A stretch of DNA of 64,000 nt. It comes from an uncultured Lentisphaerota bacterium (GTDB lineage: Bacteria; Verrucomicrobiota; Lentisphaeria; Oligosphaerales; CAITYL01). A program made the position numbers and the translations under genes. The notes beneath the pieces are model-generated. The model was given only the letters and a program-made list of their open reading frames with translations. It was not told the DNA's origin and did no database searches. Below, one piece after another: positions 26,345 through 35,112 of this stretch (its first letter is position 1; the number at the start of each line of letters is the position of its first letter). The stretch spans positions 1 through 64,000 of the forward strand of contig CAIXRA010000015.1 of NCBI GenBank assembly GCA_903921725.1. The letters are read 5' to 3'.

Positions 26345-26917
26345 ATGAAAAAAGAGCCGCACATCGACAAACGGTTTGAGAAGGCCGTTTATACAGGCAC
26401 GGCACTGACGGGGGAGGAGTTCGAGGGCTGCACGTTTCTCGGCTGCAACCTTACGGAGTGCGACCTGTCCGGCTGCCTCTTTGCCGACTGCCGGTTGACC
26501 GACTGCAACTGGAGCATGGCCAGGCTTGCCAACACCAACCTGCGAAATGTCGCCTTCGTGAACTGTAAGCTGGTCGGCGTCGACTTCGGCGGCTGCCTGC
26601 CTTTCCTCTTTTCCGTGAGCTTCGAAAACTGCTGCCTCGACTATTCCCGCTTCCGCAAGAACCGGCTGAAAGAAATGAAGTTCCGGGGCTGCTCCATCCG
26701 CGATGCGGAGTTCGCGGACACCGACCTGACCGGAGCGGCCTTCGACGGCTGCGACCTCGCCAACACGGTGTTCACCCGCGCCACCCTGAACCAGGCCGAC
26801 TTCCGGACGGCGCACAACTACGCGATCAACCTGGAACTGAACAGCGCACGCAAGGCGAAATTCGCCCTCCCCGGGCTTCCCGGACTGCTGAGCCAGTACA
26901 ACCTGGTCATCGAATAA
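26345..26917 (+). CDS. Pentapeptide-repeat protein (Qnr/McbG-like)
   Basis: A 190-residue protein built almost entirely of pentapeptide repeats in the A(D/N)LxX style: FEGCTFLGCNLTECDL, LFADCRLTDCNW, LANTNLRNVAF, and a second block after a short break (FRGCSIRDAEFADTDLTG). Such proteins form right-handed quadrilateral beta-helices. The two-block layout with a single linker resembles Qnr and McbG, which protect DNA gyrase, but many homologues have no known role and resistance cannot be inferred. GGAGAGAG directly precedes the ATG at 26345. It follows the regulator by 63 bp on the same strand and converges on recQ across a palindromic repeat. Confidence 0.88.
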   Translation: MKKEPHIDKRFEKAVYTGTALTGEEFEGCTFLGCNLTECDLSGCLFADCRLTDCNWSMARLANTNLRNVAFVNCKLVGVDFGGCLPFLFSVSFENCCLDYSRFRKNRLKEMKFRGCSIRDAEFADTDLTGAAFDGCDLANTVFTRATLNQADFRTAHNYAINLELNSARKAKFALPGLPGLLSQYNLVIE

Positions 26918-26971
26918 GGGCTTACGAACCTCAAAACGATTAGCAGACCCCAAAAAGGTAGAGATTGATTC

Positions 26972-27041
26972 ATTCGTGAAGATTCGTGTGGTTCGTGGGC
27001 AACACATTTTCCGCCCACGAATTTCACGAATCTGCACGAAT
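26972..27041. repeat. ATTCGTG-core inverted repeat between convergent genes
   Basis: Two 29-base arms (26972-27000 and 27013-27041) are inverted copies. Each holds ATTCGTG, ATTCGTG and TTCGTG with three-base spacers; by eye the cores match and the differences lie in the spacers. It separates the pentapeptide gene from the 3' end of recQ and could act as a bidirectional terminator. Confidence 0.8.
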
Positions 27042-27099
27042 CCATGCATGGAACGGGCTGAACGTCATGCTTATCTTCAGGCGCCCCGCCCTCCCCCGG

Positions 27100-29325
27100 T
27101 CACTCCCTGGCGGCGGCGGCGCGGGCGGCGAGCCAGAGGCGGATCTGGCCGTAGTCGGCCCGGCCCCGGAGCTGCGCCTCGATCTCTTTCATGCCGTGGG
27201 TGGCGGGAAGATTGTCGAACACATCCGCGATGCACGCCTGCAGGGATGGCGGCAGGAGGCGGTCGATGTCGACGGCGACCCCGGCGCGCAGGGCGGCCTC
27301 GATGTGGCTGTAGATGGTGCTGACGGCGAAGCCCCGTGTTTTCGCGATCTCCGCAACCGGCATGCCTTTCCGGACCAGTTCCAGCGTCTGGGTGCTGCTG
27401 CCGTTGAGCTTGGCGGCGGCCGCCGCAGGGGTGGGCTTGAGCATCGTCCGGCCCGGGAAGTCGAGCCGGGGATTGTCCGCGAGGAACGCGGCGATCTCCT
27501 CAAGAAACGCACGGGCGAACTCCGCCAGTTTTAGGCGGCCGACGCCGGGAATGCGGGCGAAGGCGGCCTCGTCTGCGGGATAGGAACGGGCCATCTCGCG
27601 CAGGGCGACATCGGAAAAGATGATGTACGGCGGCACGTCGCGCTCGGCGGCGATGCGGCGGCGCAGGACGCGGAGTGCCTCGAACAGCGCTTCGTCGCAG
27701 GTGATCTCCCCCGCCTTCGGACGGCGTGCGGACTCCGTCTCGGGTGGCGCCTGCGGGGGCAGCGCGAGCATGACACTGCGGCGTTCGCGCAGCACGGCCT
27801 CCCCCTCTGGCGTCAGGGCCAGCGCGGCAAACTTGTCGGTACCCTGGGTTAGGAGTCCCAGGCGGACGAGCTCGCGGCCGACGGCCTCCCAGTTGTCGTG
27901 GCCCAGCTCCTTGCCGATGCCGTAGGTGGAAACGGCGTTGTGCTCCCACTGGCGGATGAGCTTCGTGTTTTTGCCGCACAGCACGGCGGCGATGTGGCTG
28001 ACGCTGGCGCCGAACGACGGCGTGGCCTGCCGGATGCGGAGGATGCAGGAGAGGAATTTCTGGGCCTCGACGGTGCAGTCGCAGGCGGTGCGGACGTCGA
28101 GACAGTTGTCGCAGCCGCCGCAGTTGCCCGCGGCCTGCTGTTCGCCAAAGTAGCCCAGGAGATGGGCGCGGCGGCAGGCGGCACTCACGGCGTATTCCTG
28201 GATGTGCCGGAGCTGTTCCTCGGCGACCTGGCGCTCCTGCGGGTCGGGTTTCTCCTCGATGAAGCGGCGGAGCTTTACGGCGTCGGCGGAGCTGAAGAGC
28301 AGGAGGCATTCGGCGGGGAGGCCGTCGCGCCCGGCACGCCCGGTTTCCTGGTAATAGCCTTCGACGTTTTTGGGCAGGTCATGGTGGATGACATAGCGGA
28401 CGTTGGGTTTGTTGATGCCCATGCCGAAGGCGATGGTGGCGCAGACAACGCGGATGTCGTCGCGCAGGAACGCCTCCTGGTTGGCGGCGCGCACGGGCGC
28501 ATCGAGGCCGGCGTGGTAGGGGCTCGCGGGGACACCGTCGGCGCCCAGCCGCGCGGCGAGATCACCCGTGGTCTTGCGGCTGTGGCAGTAGATGATGCCG
28601 CTTTCGTTCGGGCGGGCGCGGATGAAGGCCAGAACCTGGGCGTACGGCGTGCTCTTGGGCAGGACGCGGTACGAGAGGTTCGGGCGGTTGAAGCTGGCGA
28701 CGTAGCAGCGGGGGTCGCGAAGCGCGAGCTGCTGGACGATGTCGGCGCGGACGCGCTCCGTCGCGGTGGCGGTCAGCGCCATCAGCGGGAGCGCCGGAAA
28801 GCGCGTGCGGAGTTCGCGGAGCTGGCGGTACTCCGGGCGGAAATCATGCCCCCATTCGCTGACGCAGTGCGCCTCGTCCACGGCGAGCATGGCGGGGTTC
28901 CAGCCGGCGAGCGCGTCGAAGAACCCCGGCATCATGATCCGCTCCGGCGCGGCGTAGAGCAGGCGGTAGCGTCCCTCGCGCAGCCCCTGGACGCGGCGGC
29001 GCTCCTCGGCGGGCTCGAGCGTGGAATTGAGGAAGGTCGCGGGCACGCCGGCGGCGGTGAGCGCGTCCACCTGATCCTTCATTAGCGAGATGAGCGGGGA
29101 GACGACGACGGTGAGGCCGCCGCGCGCCAGGGCCGGAAGCTGGTAGCAGAGGGATTTGCCGCCGCCGGTCGGCAGGAGCGCGAACACGTCGCGCCCGGCC
29201 AGCGAATCGCGGATGATCTCCTCCTGCAGCGGCCGGAAGGAGCCGTACCCGAAGTACTGCCGGAGCAGGCCGGAGAGAGATGCGGCGGAGGTGGCGGGGC
29301 GGTTTTCTGTCTTTGTGCGCGGCAT
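27100..29325 (-). CDS. recQ: ATP-dependent DNA helicase RecQ
   Basis: A 741-residue 3'-5' DNA helicase for recombination and fork repair. Motifs in order: GYGSFRPLQEEII, Walker A LPTGGGKSLCYQLP, DEAH box VDEAHCVSEWGHDFRP, TATA, IIYCHSRK, ATIAFGMGINKPNVR and QETGRAGRDG. The RecQ zinc site is visible as CRR...CGGCDNCLD. It is followed by a winged-helix RQC region, an HRDC domain (FEALRVLRRRIAAERDVPPYIIF) and a C-terminal helix-turn-helix (ELVRKGMPVAEIAKTRGF), a tail common in Bacteroidetes and PVC RecQ. GAGG precedes the start. It is divergent from the terC-like gene. Confidence 0.96.
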   Translation of the reverse strand: MPRTKTENRPATSAASLSGLLRQYFGYGSFRPLQEEIIRDSLAGRDVFALLPTGGGKSLCYQLPALARGGLTVVVSPLISLMKDQVDALTAAGVPATFLNSTLEPAEERRRVQGLREGRYRLLYAAPERIMMPGFFDALAGWNPAMLAVDEAHCVSEWGHDFRPEYRQLRELRTRFPALPLMALTATATERVRADIVQQLALRDPRCYVASFNRPNLSYRVLPKSTPYAQVLAFIRARPNESGIIYCHSRKTTGDLAARLGADGVPASPYHAGLDAPVRAANQEAFLRDDIRVVCATIAFGMGINKPNVRYVIHHDLPKNVEGYYQETGRAGRDGLPAECLLLFSSADAVKLRRFIEEKPDPQERQVAEEQLRHIQEYAVSAACRRAHLLGYFGEQQAAGNCGGCDNCLDVRTACDCTVEAQKFLSCILRIRQATPSFGASVSHIAAVLCGKNTKLIRQWEHNAVSTYGIGKELGHDNWEAVGRELVRLGLLTQGTDKFAALALTPEGEAVLRERRSVMLALPPQAPPETESARRPKAGEITCDEALFEALRVLRRRIAAERDVPPYIIFSDVALREMARSYPADEAAFARIPGVGRLKLAEFARAFLEEIAAFLADNPRLDFPGRTMLKPTPAAAAAKLNGSSTQTLELVRKGMPVAEIAKTRGFAVSTIYSHIEAALRAGVAVDIDRLLPPSLQACIADVFDNLPATHGMKEIEAQLRGRADYGQIRLWLAARAAAARE

Positions 29326-29365
29326 GGCGGAACCTCATTGCGGGAAATATCCCAGACAAAACACT

Positions 29366-29385
29366 AACTTATGTTAGCATAAGTT
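29366..29385. promoter_or_regulatory. Palindrome in recQ/terC divergent region
   Basis: AACTTATG-TTAG-CATAAGTT is an eight-base perfect inverted repeat around a four-base loop, overlapping a second small palindrome (CTAAC...GTTAG). It sits in the AT-rich middle of the divergent region and may be an operator; no regulator can be named. No yybP-ykoY riboswitch was recognised before the terC-like gene. Confidence 0.4.
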
Positions 29386-29483
29386 GGTTTAAATAAAACG
29401 CAAGCGCGGTATTGGGAAAAAGAACCGCCGGGGCTAAATTCACACATCGTCAATGCGTTGTTCGCCCCCCGGAGTTTTTCATC

Positions 29484-30413
29484 ATGGTCTTGTTCTGGAC
29501 AATCCTGATTGCCGTCCTGGTCGTCCTAACACTGGCGGACGCCTACCTGGACCGGAACCGCGAACCGAGTACGCGGCTCGCCCTGTGGCGCTTGGCGGGC
29601 TGGGTCGGCCTGGCGCTGGCGTTCAATGCTTTCGTCTGGCTGGGGCCCGTCTATGCGCCGGAACTGCGGCAGGCGAAGGCGCTGGAGTTCCTGACCGGGT
29701 ATGTGGTCGAATACTCGCTGAGCGTGGACAACCTGTTTGTGTTCGTCATGCTCTTCGCCTTCTTCAAGGCGGACGGGAAGCAGGAGCTGAAGGCGCTGCA
29801 GTGGGGCATCTACGGCGCCATGATCCTGCGGTTGCTGTTCATCCTCGCCGGCGTGACGCTGATCAACCTCTTCCATCCCGTGATCTACCTTTTCGGCGCG
29901 CTGCTGCTTTGGACTGCGTGGAAGATGCTGACGGCCAAGGAAACGGAGTCCGACCCGAACCAGATGTGGCTCGTCCGCATGGCAAAGAAGCTCTTCCCCG
30001 TGACCGACCAATACCACGGCTCCCGCTTCTTCATCCGCCGCGACGGCAGGCGCTGGGCGACGCCGATGGTGCTGCTGGTGGTGGCGGTGGAAAGCTCGGA
30101 TGTGATGTTCGCCGTGGACTCCATCCCCGCCATTCTCTCCATCACGACCGACCCGTTCATTGTCTTTTCCTCGAACATCTTCGCCATCCTCGGCCTGCGC
30201 GCGCTGTTCTTCCTGCTGGCGCGGATGATGAAGGCGTTCCGCTACCTGAAGGCCGGCGTGTCGGCAATCCTGGCCTTCGTCGGCGTGAAAATGCTCCTGG
30301 CCGATTTCGTCCACATTTCGGTCGCATTGTCGCTGGGCGTAATCGCCGTGGCCATGGCGGCCGCCGTCCTTGCCTCCGTCGTCCACGGAAAGAAGGCCGT
30401 TGAACCGAAGTAG
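29484..30413 (+). CDS. TerC/Alx-family integral membrane protein
   Basis: A 309-residue inner-membrane protein with about nine hydrophobic segments. The two TerC signature acidic regions are present: EYSLSVDNLFVFVMLF and VAVESSDVMFAVDSIPAI. The length and layout match Alx of E. coli, implicated in manganese export, and TerC of tellurite-resistance loci; a metal-ion role is inferred by family. The ATG at 29484 has GGAG ten bases upstream. It stands alone between recQ and a GH2 gene, with an AT-rich divergent promoter region. Confidence 0.9.
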   Translation: MVLFWTILIAVLVVLTLADAYLDRNREPSTRLALWRLAGWVGLALAFNAFVWLGPVYAPELRQAKALEFLTGYVVEYSLSVDNLFVFVMLFAFFKADGKQELKALQWGIYGAMILRLLFILAGVTLINLFHPVIYLFGALLLWTAWKMLTAKETESDPNQMWLVRMAKKLFPVTDQYHGSRFFIRRDGRRWATPMVLLVVAVESSDVMFAVDSIPAILSITTDPFIVFSSNIFAILGLRALFFLLARMMKAFRYLKAGVSAILAFVGVKMLLADFVHISVALSLGVIAVAMAAAVLASVVHGKKAVEPK

Positions 30414-30557
30414 GCGTGCGCCCCGCCCCGGAACTCTCCGGACTTGAAACGCCGCCGATCCAAAACACACATGGATTTGCCTGTTTCCGCCATGGCACTT
30501 CGTTCCATTGGTGTTACTTTTGCTCATCCCGTCTTAACAAAACCGGAGGGCGCACCC

Positions 30558-33500
30558 ATGTTCAACCGAATCCTCGCCGCCGCCGTCATGGCCATTCCGC
30601 TCAGCCTCCCCGCGGCAGCAGCCGGCCAGCGCGTCGCCTATGATGACGCTGGCGAACCGGCGCGGCAGCCCCATCTCATCGAGGGCGAAAACTGGACATT
30701 CAAAAATCCCGGCGCCGACACGCCCGCCGCGCGTTCCGCCGCCTTCGGAACCGCCGTCAAATTCGGCTATTCCAACCTCAACCCCCAGGCCAATTATCAG
30801 GCGAAGCTCACCTTCTTCGCCGATGAAGACCGCACCATGCTCGTCAAGGCCGGCCGGATCGAAGCCGGCAGGCTTTCCGCCAGCAGGAACAAGACGACGA
30901 CCGCCACCGTTGACATCCCCGCCGCCGCCATCGCCGACGGTAAGCTGATCCTCTCGTTCGAAAAACTCACCGGCCCCAACGCCGTCGTCTCGGAGATCGA
31001 AATCCTCTCCGACGACCCCCGCCCGCTGGAGGCGCTGGCCGGCGCGAAGGAGGAGATGCTGCGCGCCTCGCTCCCGGACTTCGGAAAACTGACGCCGATC
31101 CTCTCTCCGCAGCCCGCCGCCGTTGCGGAGTGCGCAAACCCCGTGCTCGACCTCGGCGGCGTCTGGAAATTCAGCGAGTCCGTCGCGCCCGGCTTTGAAA
31201 AGGCCGCGCCGCAGGACTGGAAGGAGATCCGGGTTCCCGGCGAGTGGGCGATGCAGGGGTTCCGCGTCAAGCACGTGCGCAAGGGCGAGCATTTCGTCTC
31301 CGGCGACACGGCCGGCTACTTCCGCACCTTCACCCTGCCCGCCGACTGGTCCGGCAAGCGGGTCAAGCTCCGCTGCGACGCCGTGTACAGCGACGCCGCC
31401 GTCTTCGTCAACGGCAGGGAAGCCGGCAGGCACCTGGGCGGCTTCACCCCGTTCGAGCTCGACGTCACCGCCCTGGTGAACCCCGGCACGGAAAACTGCA
31501 TCGCGCTCGCCGTCTGCAGCGAGTCCGCCGCCGACACGCTCGCCAGCGGCTCGAAGTACGCCTGCCACCAGCTCGGCGGCATCAACCGCAACATCCGGCT
31601 GTTCGCCGTGCCGGAGACGCACATTTCCGGACTCCGCGTCATCACCCGTTTCGACAAGGAGTACCGCAACGCCACGCTGGAGCTGGACGTTGAGACGCAG
31701 GGCGGCGACGCGGAGCTGGCGGTGTCGCTGGCGCGGGTGAAACCGGACGGGCCGGAGCGGTCCGGCGGATCCGTCCCGTCGGACATCCGACTCAAGTCCG
31801 GCCATTCCGAAATTCCGGTTGCGAACCCCGCGAAATGGGACACCGAGCACCCCAACCTTTACACGCTCACCGTGAAGCTGCTGAAGAACGGCAAGACCGT
31901 GGAGACGGTCATGCGGAAGATCGGGTTCCGCCAGGTCGAGGTCCGCGGCAACCAACTCTTCGTGAACGGCCTGCCGGTCAAGCTCCGCGGCAGCAACCAC
32001 CACGAGGTTTATCCGACCACCGGCCGCAGCCTGCCCGCCGGCATCCACCGCCGCGACATCGAGCTCTTCCGCGAAGGCAATGTCAACCACCTCCGCACCT
32101 GCCATTATCCGCCGGACGAGGCGCTCCTTGAGGCCGCCGACGAACTCGGCATGTTCATCGAGTGCGAGGCGCCGTTCTGCTGGGCTCCGGGCAATGGGCA
32201 CGTGGATCTGGTGTGCCACGAGACCGCCGAAATGGCCGTGGCCTACCGCAACCATCCCTCCGTCATCCTCTGGTCCGTCGCCAACGAATCCACCTGGGGG
32301 CCCAACTTCATCGCCTCCTCCACCTTCCTCCACAGGCTTGATCCGACCCGACCCCTCATCTTCAACACCTGGTACAAGGAGATCCAGCTTTACGAAGAGG
32401 GGTTCATCGAAATCGCCAACATCCACTATCCCGGGTACAGCGGCCCCGCCAAAGCCCGGACATACACCAAGCGCCCCGTCTACCTCGGCGAGGACACCCA
32501 CCTCAATGCCTACAACCGCCTGGAGCTCGCCACCGACCCCGCGCTGCGCGACAGTTGGGGCCGCACCATCCGCGAACTCTGGGACGACGAGTACGCCACG
32601 CCGGGCATTCTCGGCCAGTCCATCTGGTCGGGCGTGGACGACACGTTCTACATGTACGAGAACGACACCGTCGGCTACGGCACCTGGGGCCCGATTGACG
32701 GCTGGCGCCGGCCAAAGCCGGAATATTGGGGCATGAAGAAAGCCTATTCCCCGGTTCGCCTTGGCACGCCCAAGCTTGCGGATGGAACAATCAGCGTGGA
32801 CGTCGAGAACCGCCAAATCTTCTCCAATCTGAACGAGATGAAGATCGCTTGGCACCTCGGCTCCCAATCCGGCACCGTTTCCACCAGCGCCGCCCCGGGG
32901 ACCAGGGGCGTGCTCGCCATCCGGCCGGCCGCCGCACCGAAGCCCGGCGATAAGCTTGGCTTGGCCTTCACCGACCCGCGCGGCTTCATCGCCGACCAGT
33001 TCCGTCTTGAAATCGCCGGGCTTGCCGCCCTCGCCGCCCCGGACGCACCGGCCGCGATGGGCAAAACCGTCTGGACGCTCGATGAAAAGACCGGGCTGCT
33101 CGCCAGTATCAACGGCCAGCCCGTCAGCGGCCCGCACCTGATGCTACTCGCCATGAACAGCACCGGGGAAAGCCAGATGAGCGGAAAAACCAAAGTTTGG
33201 ACGCCGTTCACCGAGCCGTGCACCGGCTGGATGTGCGGCAAGATCACGACCACCGGAAACAGCGTCACCGTCGAAGGCCAGTACGATGGCGCCACGGGCA
33301 GTTACATCTACACCTTCAAGCCCGGCGGCGTGGTCGAGGTCGCCTACGAGTTCACCATCACCAAGGCCGTCAATCCGCGTCAGACCGGCCTCGTCTTCTC
33401 GCTCCCGCACGGCTGCGAGACGCTCACCTGGGAACGCAAGGGCTACTGGGATGTCTATCCCGACGACCACATCGGCCGGCTCAAGGGCACGGTCAGGGCC

Positions 33501-33848
33501 TCCGAAGGCTTTGATGCCACCAGCGTCGGCCCGCGCACCAAGCCGTCGCACCCCTGGCGCCTCGACAACCTGCCGTACGGCAACAACGACTTCTGCTCGA
33601 CCAAGCACAACATCCTCACCGCCTCGCTGACGGATGCCACCGGCAAGGGCGTTTCCGTCGACGGCCAGGCGAAACAGCATGTCCGCGCCTGGCGCACCGC
33701 CGACGCCGTCCACTTACTGGTCGCCGACTACTCCAACGGCGGCGCCGAGCGCTTCCTCCGCGGCCTCACCGGCAAGGACGACTGCCCGCTCAAGCCCGGC
33801 GGCAAGCTTTCCGGCATCGTGCGGATTTCCGTCACCAACGGCCGGTAG
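30558..33848 (+). CDS. Secreted GH2 glycosidase (beta-galactosidase-like)
   Basis: A 1096-residue exported hydrolase. A signal peptide (MFNRILAAAVMAIPLSLPAAAAG) is followed by an unusual N-terminal beta domain (to ~residue 190), then the GH2 sugar-binding sandwich (LDLGGVWKFSE, FRTFTLPADWSGKRV, FVNGREAGRH), an Ig-like domain, and the barrel. The barrel holds the GH2 signature RGSNHHEVYP, HLRTCHYPPDEALLEAADELG, acid/base Glu577 in SVANEST and the likely nucleophile Glu645 in LGEDTH. A large C-terminal beta domain follows. Beta-galactosidase is the nearest family guess; other GH2 specificities are possible. GGAGGG precedes the ATG. It has no transporter or regulator next to it. Confidence 0.9.
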   Translation: MFNRILAAAVMAIPLSLPAAAAGQRVAYDDAGEPARQPHLIEGENWTFKNPGADTPAARSAAFGTAVKFGYSNLNPQANYQAKLTFFADEDRTMLVKAGRIEAGRLSASRNKTTTATVDIPAAAIADGKLILSFEKLTGPNAVVSEIEILSDDPRPLEALAGAKEEMLRASLPDFGKLTPILSPQPAAVAECANPVLDLGGVWKFSESVAPGFEKAAPQDWKEIRVPGEWAMQGFRVKHVRKGEHFVSGDTAGYFRTFTLPADWSGKRVKLRCDAVYSDAAVFVNGREAGRHLGGFTPFELDVTALVNPGTENCIALAVCSESAADTLASGSKYACHQLGGINRNIRLFAVPETHISGLRVITRFDKEYRNATLELDVETQGGDAELAVSLARVKPDGPERSGGSVPSDIRLKSGHSEIPVANPAKWDTEHPNLYTLTVKLLKNGKTVETVMRKIGFRQVEVRGNQLFVNGLPVKLRGSNHHEVYPTTGRSLPAGIHRRDIELFREGNVNHLRTCHYPPDEALLEAADELGMFIECEAPFCWAPGNGHVDLVCHETAEMAVAYRNHPSVILWSVANESTWGPNFIASSTFLHRLDPTRPLIFNTWYKEIQLYEEGFIEIANIHYPGYSGPAKARTYTKRPVYLGEDTHLNAYNRLELATDPALRDSWGRTIRELWDDEYATPGILGQSIWSGVDDTFYMYENDTVGYGTWGPIDGWRRPKPEYWGMKKAYSPVRLGTPKLADGTISVDVENRQIFSNLNEMKIAWHLGSQSGTVSTSAAPGTRGVLAIRPAAAPKPGDKLGLAFTDPRGFIADQFRLEIAGLAALAAPDAPAAMGKTVWTLDEKTGLLASINGQPVSGPHLMLLAMNSTGESQMSGKTKVWTPFTEPCTGWMCGKITTTGNSVTVEGQYDGATGSYIYTFKPGGVVEVAYEFTITKAVNPRQTGLVFSLPHGCETLTWERKGYWDVYPDDHIGRLKGTVRASEGFDATSVGPRTKPSHPWRLDNLPYGNNDFCSTKHNILTASLTDATGKGVSVDGQAKQHVRAWRTADAVHLLVADYSNGGAERFLRGLTGKDDCPLKPGGKLSGIVRISVTNGR

Positions 33849-34001
33849 GCGCGGCGAACCCTCCGCGGTTGCCCGGTTCCCGGAACACAAGCGGGCGTCC
33901 GCGGGTTGTCCGAGGCCGATGCGGCATTACGTTATTCGGCCTGATTTGCGCTCGGGGCGCGCCTAACCCGAACCGTTCCGCCTCCCAACGGAGTCCGTTC
34001 C

Positions 34002-35033
34002 ATGTCGTTCGACATCACGCTGCTCGCCGTCAGCCTGGCCCTCATCCTGGCTGCCAGCATCCTGTTCACCAACGCCGTCGAGGTGCTGGGGGAAAATCTC
34101 GGCATGCATCAGGGCGCGACCGGAAGCATCCTAGCGGCGGTCGGGACGGCGCTTCCGGAAACCGTCATCCCCGTCATCGCCATCCTCTGGTTTGCCGACG
34201 CGGAGGCGAAGAACATCGCGGTCGGCGCCATCGCCGGCGCACCGTTCATGCTCAGCACGCTCGCCTTCTTCGTCACCGGCGCCGCGGTGTTCATTTTCAC
34301 GCTCCTCCGGCGCCGCACGCTAACGATGAAGCTGGACATGGGGATTTTCTCGCGCGACATGACCTTTTTCCTCGTCAGCTACTCGCTGGCGATTCTGGCC
34401 ACCTTCGTCCATGAGATCACGCCGCTCAAGTGGCTGGTCGCCGGCCTCCTGCTCGGCATCTACATCCTCTACACCTACGTGACGGTCAAGTCCGACGCGG
34501 CGGAGCTGGAGGAGGTGGACCACCTCTATCTCTGCCGTCTGATGAAGCGCAAGGACCCGAACTTCCTGCTGATCGGCATCCAGCTCGCCGTCTCCCTGGC
34601 GGTCATGATCGCCGGCGCGCACCTGTTCGTCACCTGCACCAAGGAAGTCGCCGCCGCGTTTGGCATCTCGGCGCTGGTGCTCTCGCTCATCATCACCCCG
34701 ATCGCGACGGAACTGCCCGAGAAGTGCAACTCCGTGCGGTGGATCGGCAAGAAGAAGGACACGCTCGCGCTCGGCAACATCACCGGCGCCATGGTCTTCC
34801 AAAGCAGCTTTCCGGTGGCGTTCGGCCTGGTCGGCACGCACTGGGACCTCTGCCATGAGAACAACGGCGTGACCCTTTTCTCCGCGCTGGTCACCCTGCT
34901 CTGCGGCGGCATGATCCTCATCCTCGCCCGCAGCGCCCACCAGCTCGCCGGACGGATCATGCCCTGGCTGCTGCTCTCCGGCGGTGCCTTCTACACAGCA
35001 TTCATCATCTACCTGCTCCGGCAGAAGATGTAA
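34002..35033 (+). CDS. CaCA-family sodium/calcium exchanger-like membrane protein
   Basis: A 343-residue inner-membrane protein with ten or so helices arranged as two inverted halves. The two alpha-repeats that carry the ion are clear: AAVGTALPETVIPVI in the first half and ITPIATELPEKCNSV followed by LALGNITGAMVFQSSFPV in the second. A hydrophilic loop (KSDAAELEEVDHLYLC) separates the halves. Family members exchange Ca2+ (or other cations) for Na+ or H+; the ion is not determined by sequence. It stands between a GH2 gene and the convergent aspA-like gene with no obvious operon. Confidence 0.9.
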   Translation: MSFDITLLAVSLALILAASILFTNAVEVLGENLGMHQGATGSILAAVGTALPETVIPVIAILWFADAEAKNIAVGAIAGAPFMLSTLAFFVTGAAVFIFTLLRRRTLTMKLDMGIFSRDMTFFLVSYSLAILATFVHEITPLKWLVAGLLLGIYILYTYVTVKSDAAELEEVDHLYLCRLMKRKDPNFLLIGIQLAVSLAVMIAGAHLFVTCTKEVAAAFGISALVLSLIITPIATELPEKCNSVRWIGKKKDTLALGNITGAMVFQSSFPVAFGLVGTHWDLCHENNGVTLFSALVTLLCGGMILILARSAHQLAGRIMPWLLLSGGAFYTAFIIYLLRQKM

Positions 35034-35112
35034 GCGAAAACAGCCCCCGGTTGAGCAATGGCCGGCTGTCAGGCAGCGCACCCCGTAACGCGGGGGCTTG
35101 AGAGTGGAACGT

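Noticed and set aside
29326-29483. yybP-ykoY manganese riboswitch before the terC-like gene
   Set aside because: This family is often preceded by one, but the conserved loops were not found; only a short AT-rich palindrome is present.
31741-31800. GATC-type repeat inside the GH2 gene
   Set aside because: The segment encoding PERSGGSVPSDIR resembles the GAC-N-GATC words, but the match is too weak to separate from chance in Ser/Asp-rich coding sequence.
30534-33137. Leftward open frame of 867 codons opposite the GH2 gene
   Set aside because: It is the antisense of a gene with clear catalytic motifs; the translated sequence has no domain features.
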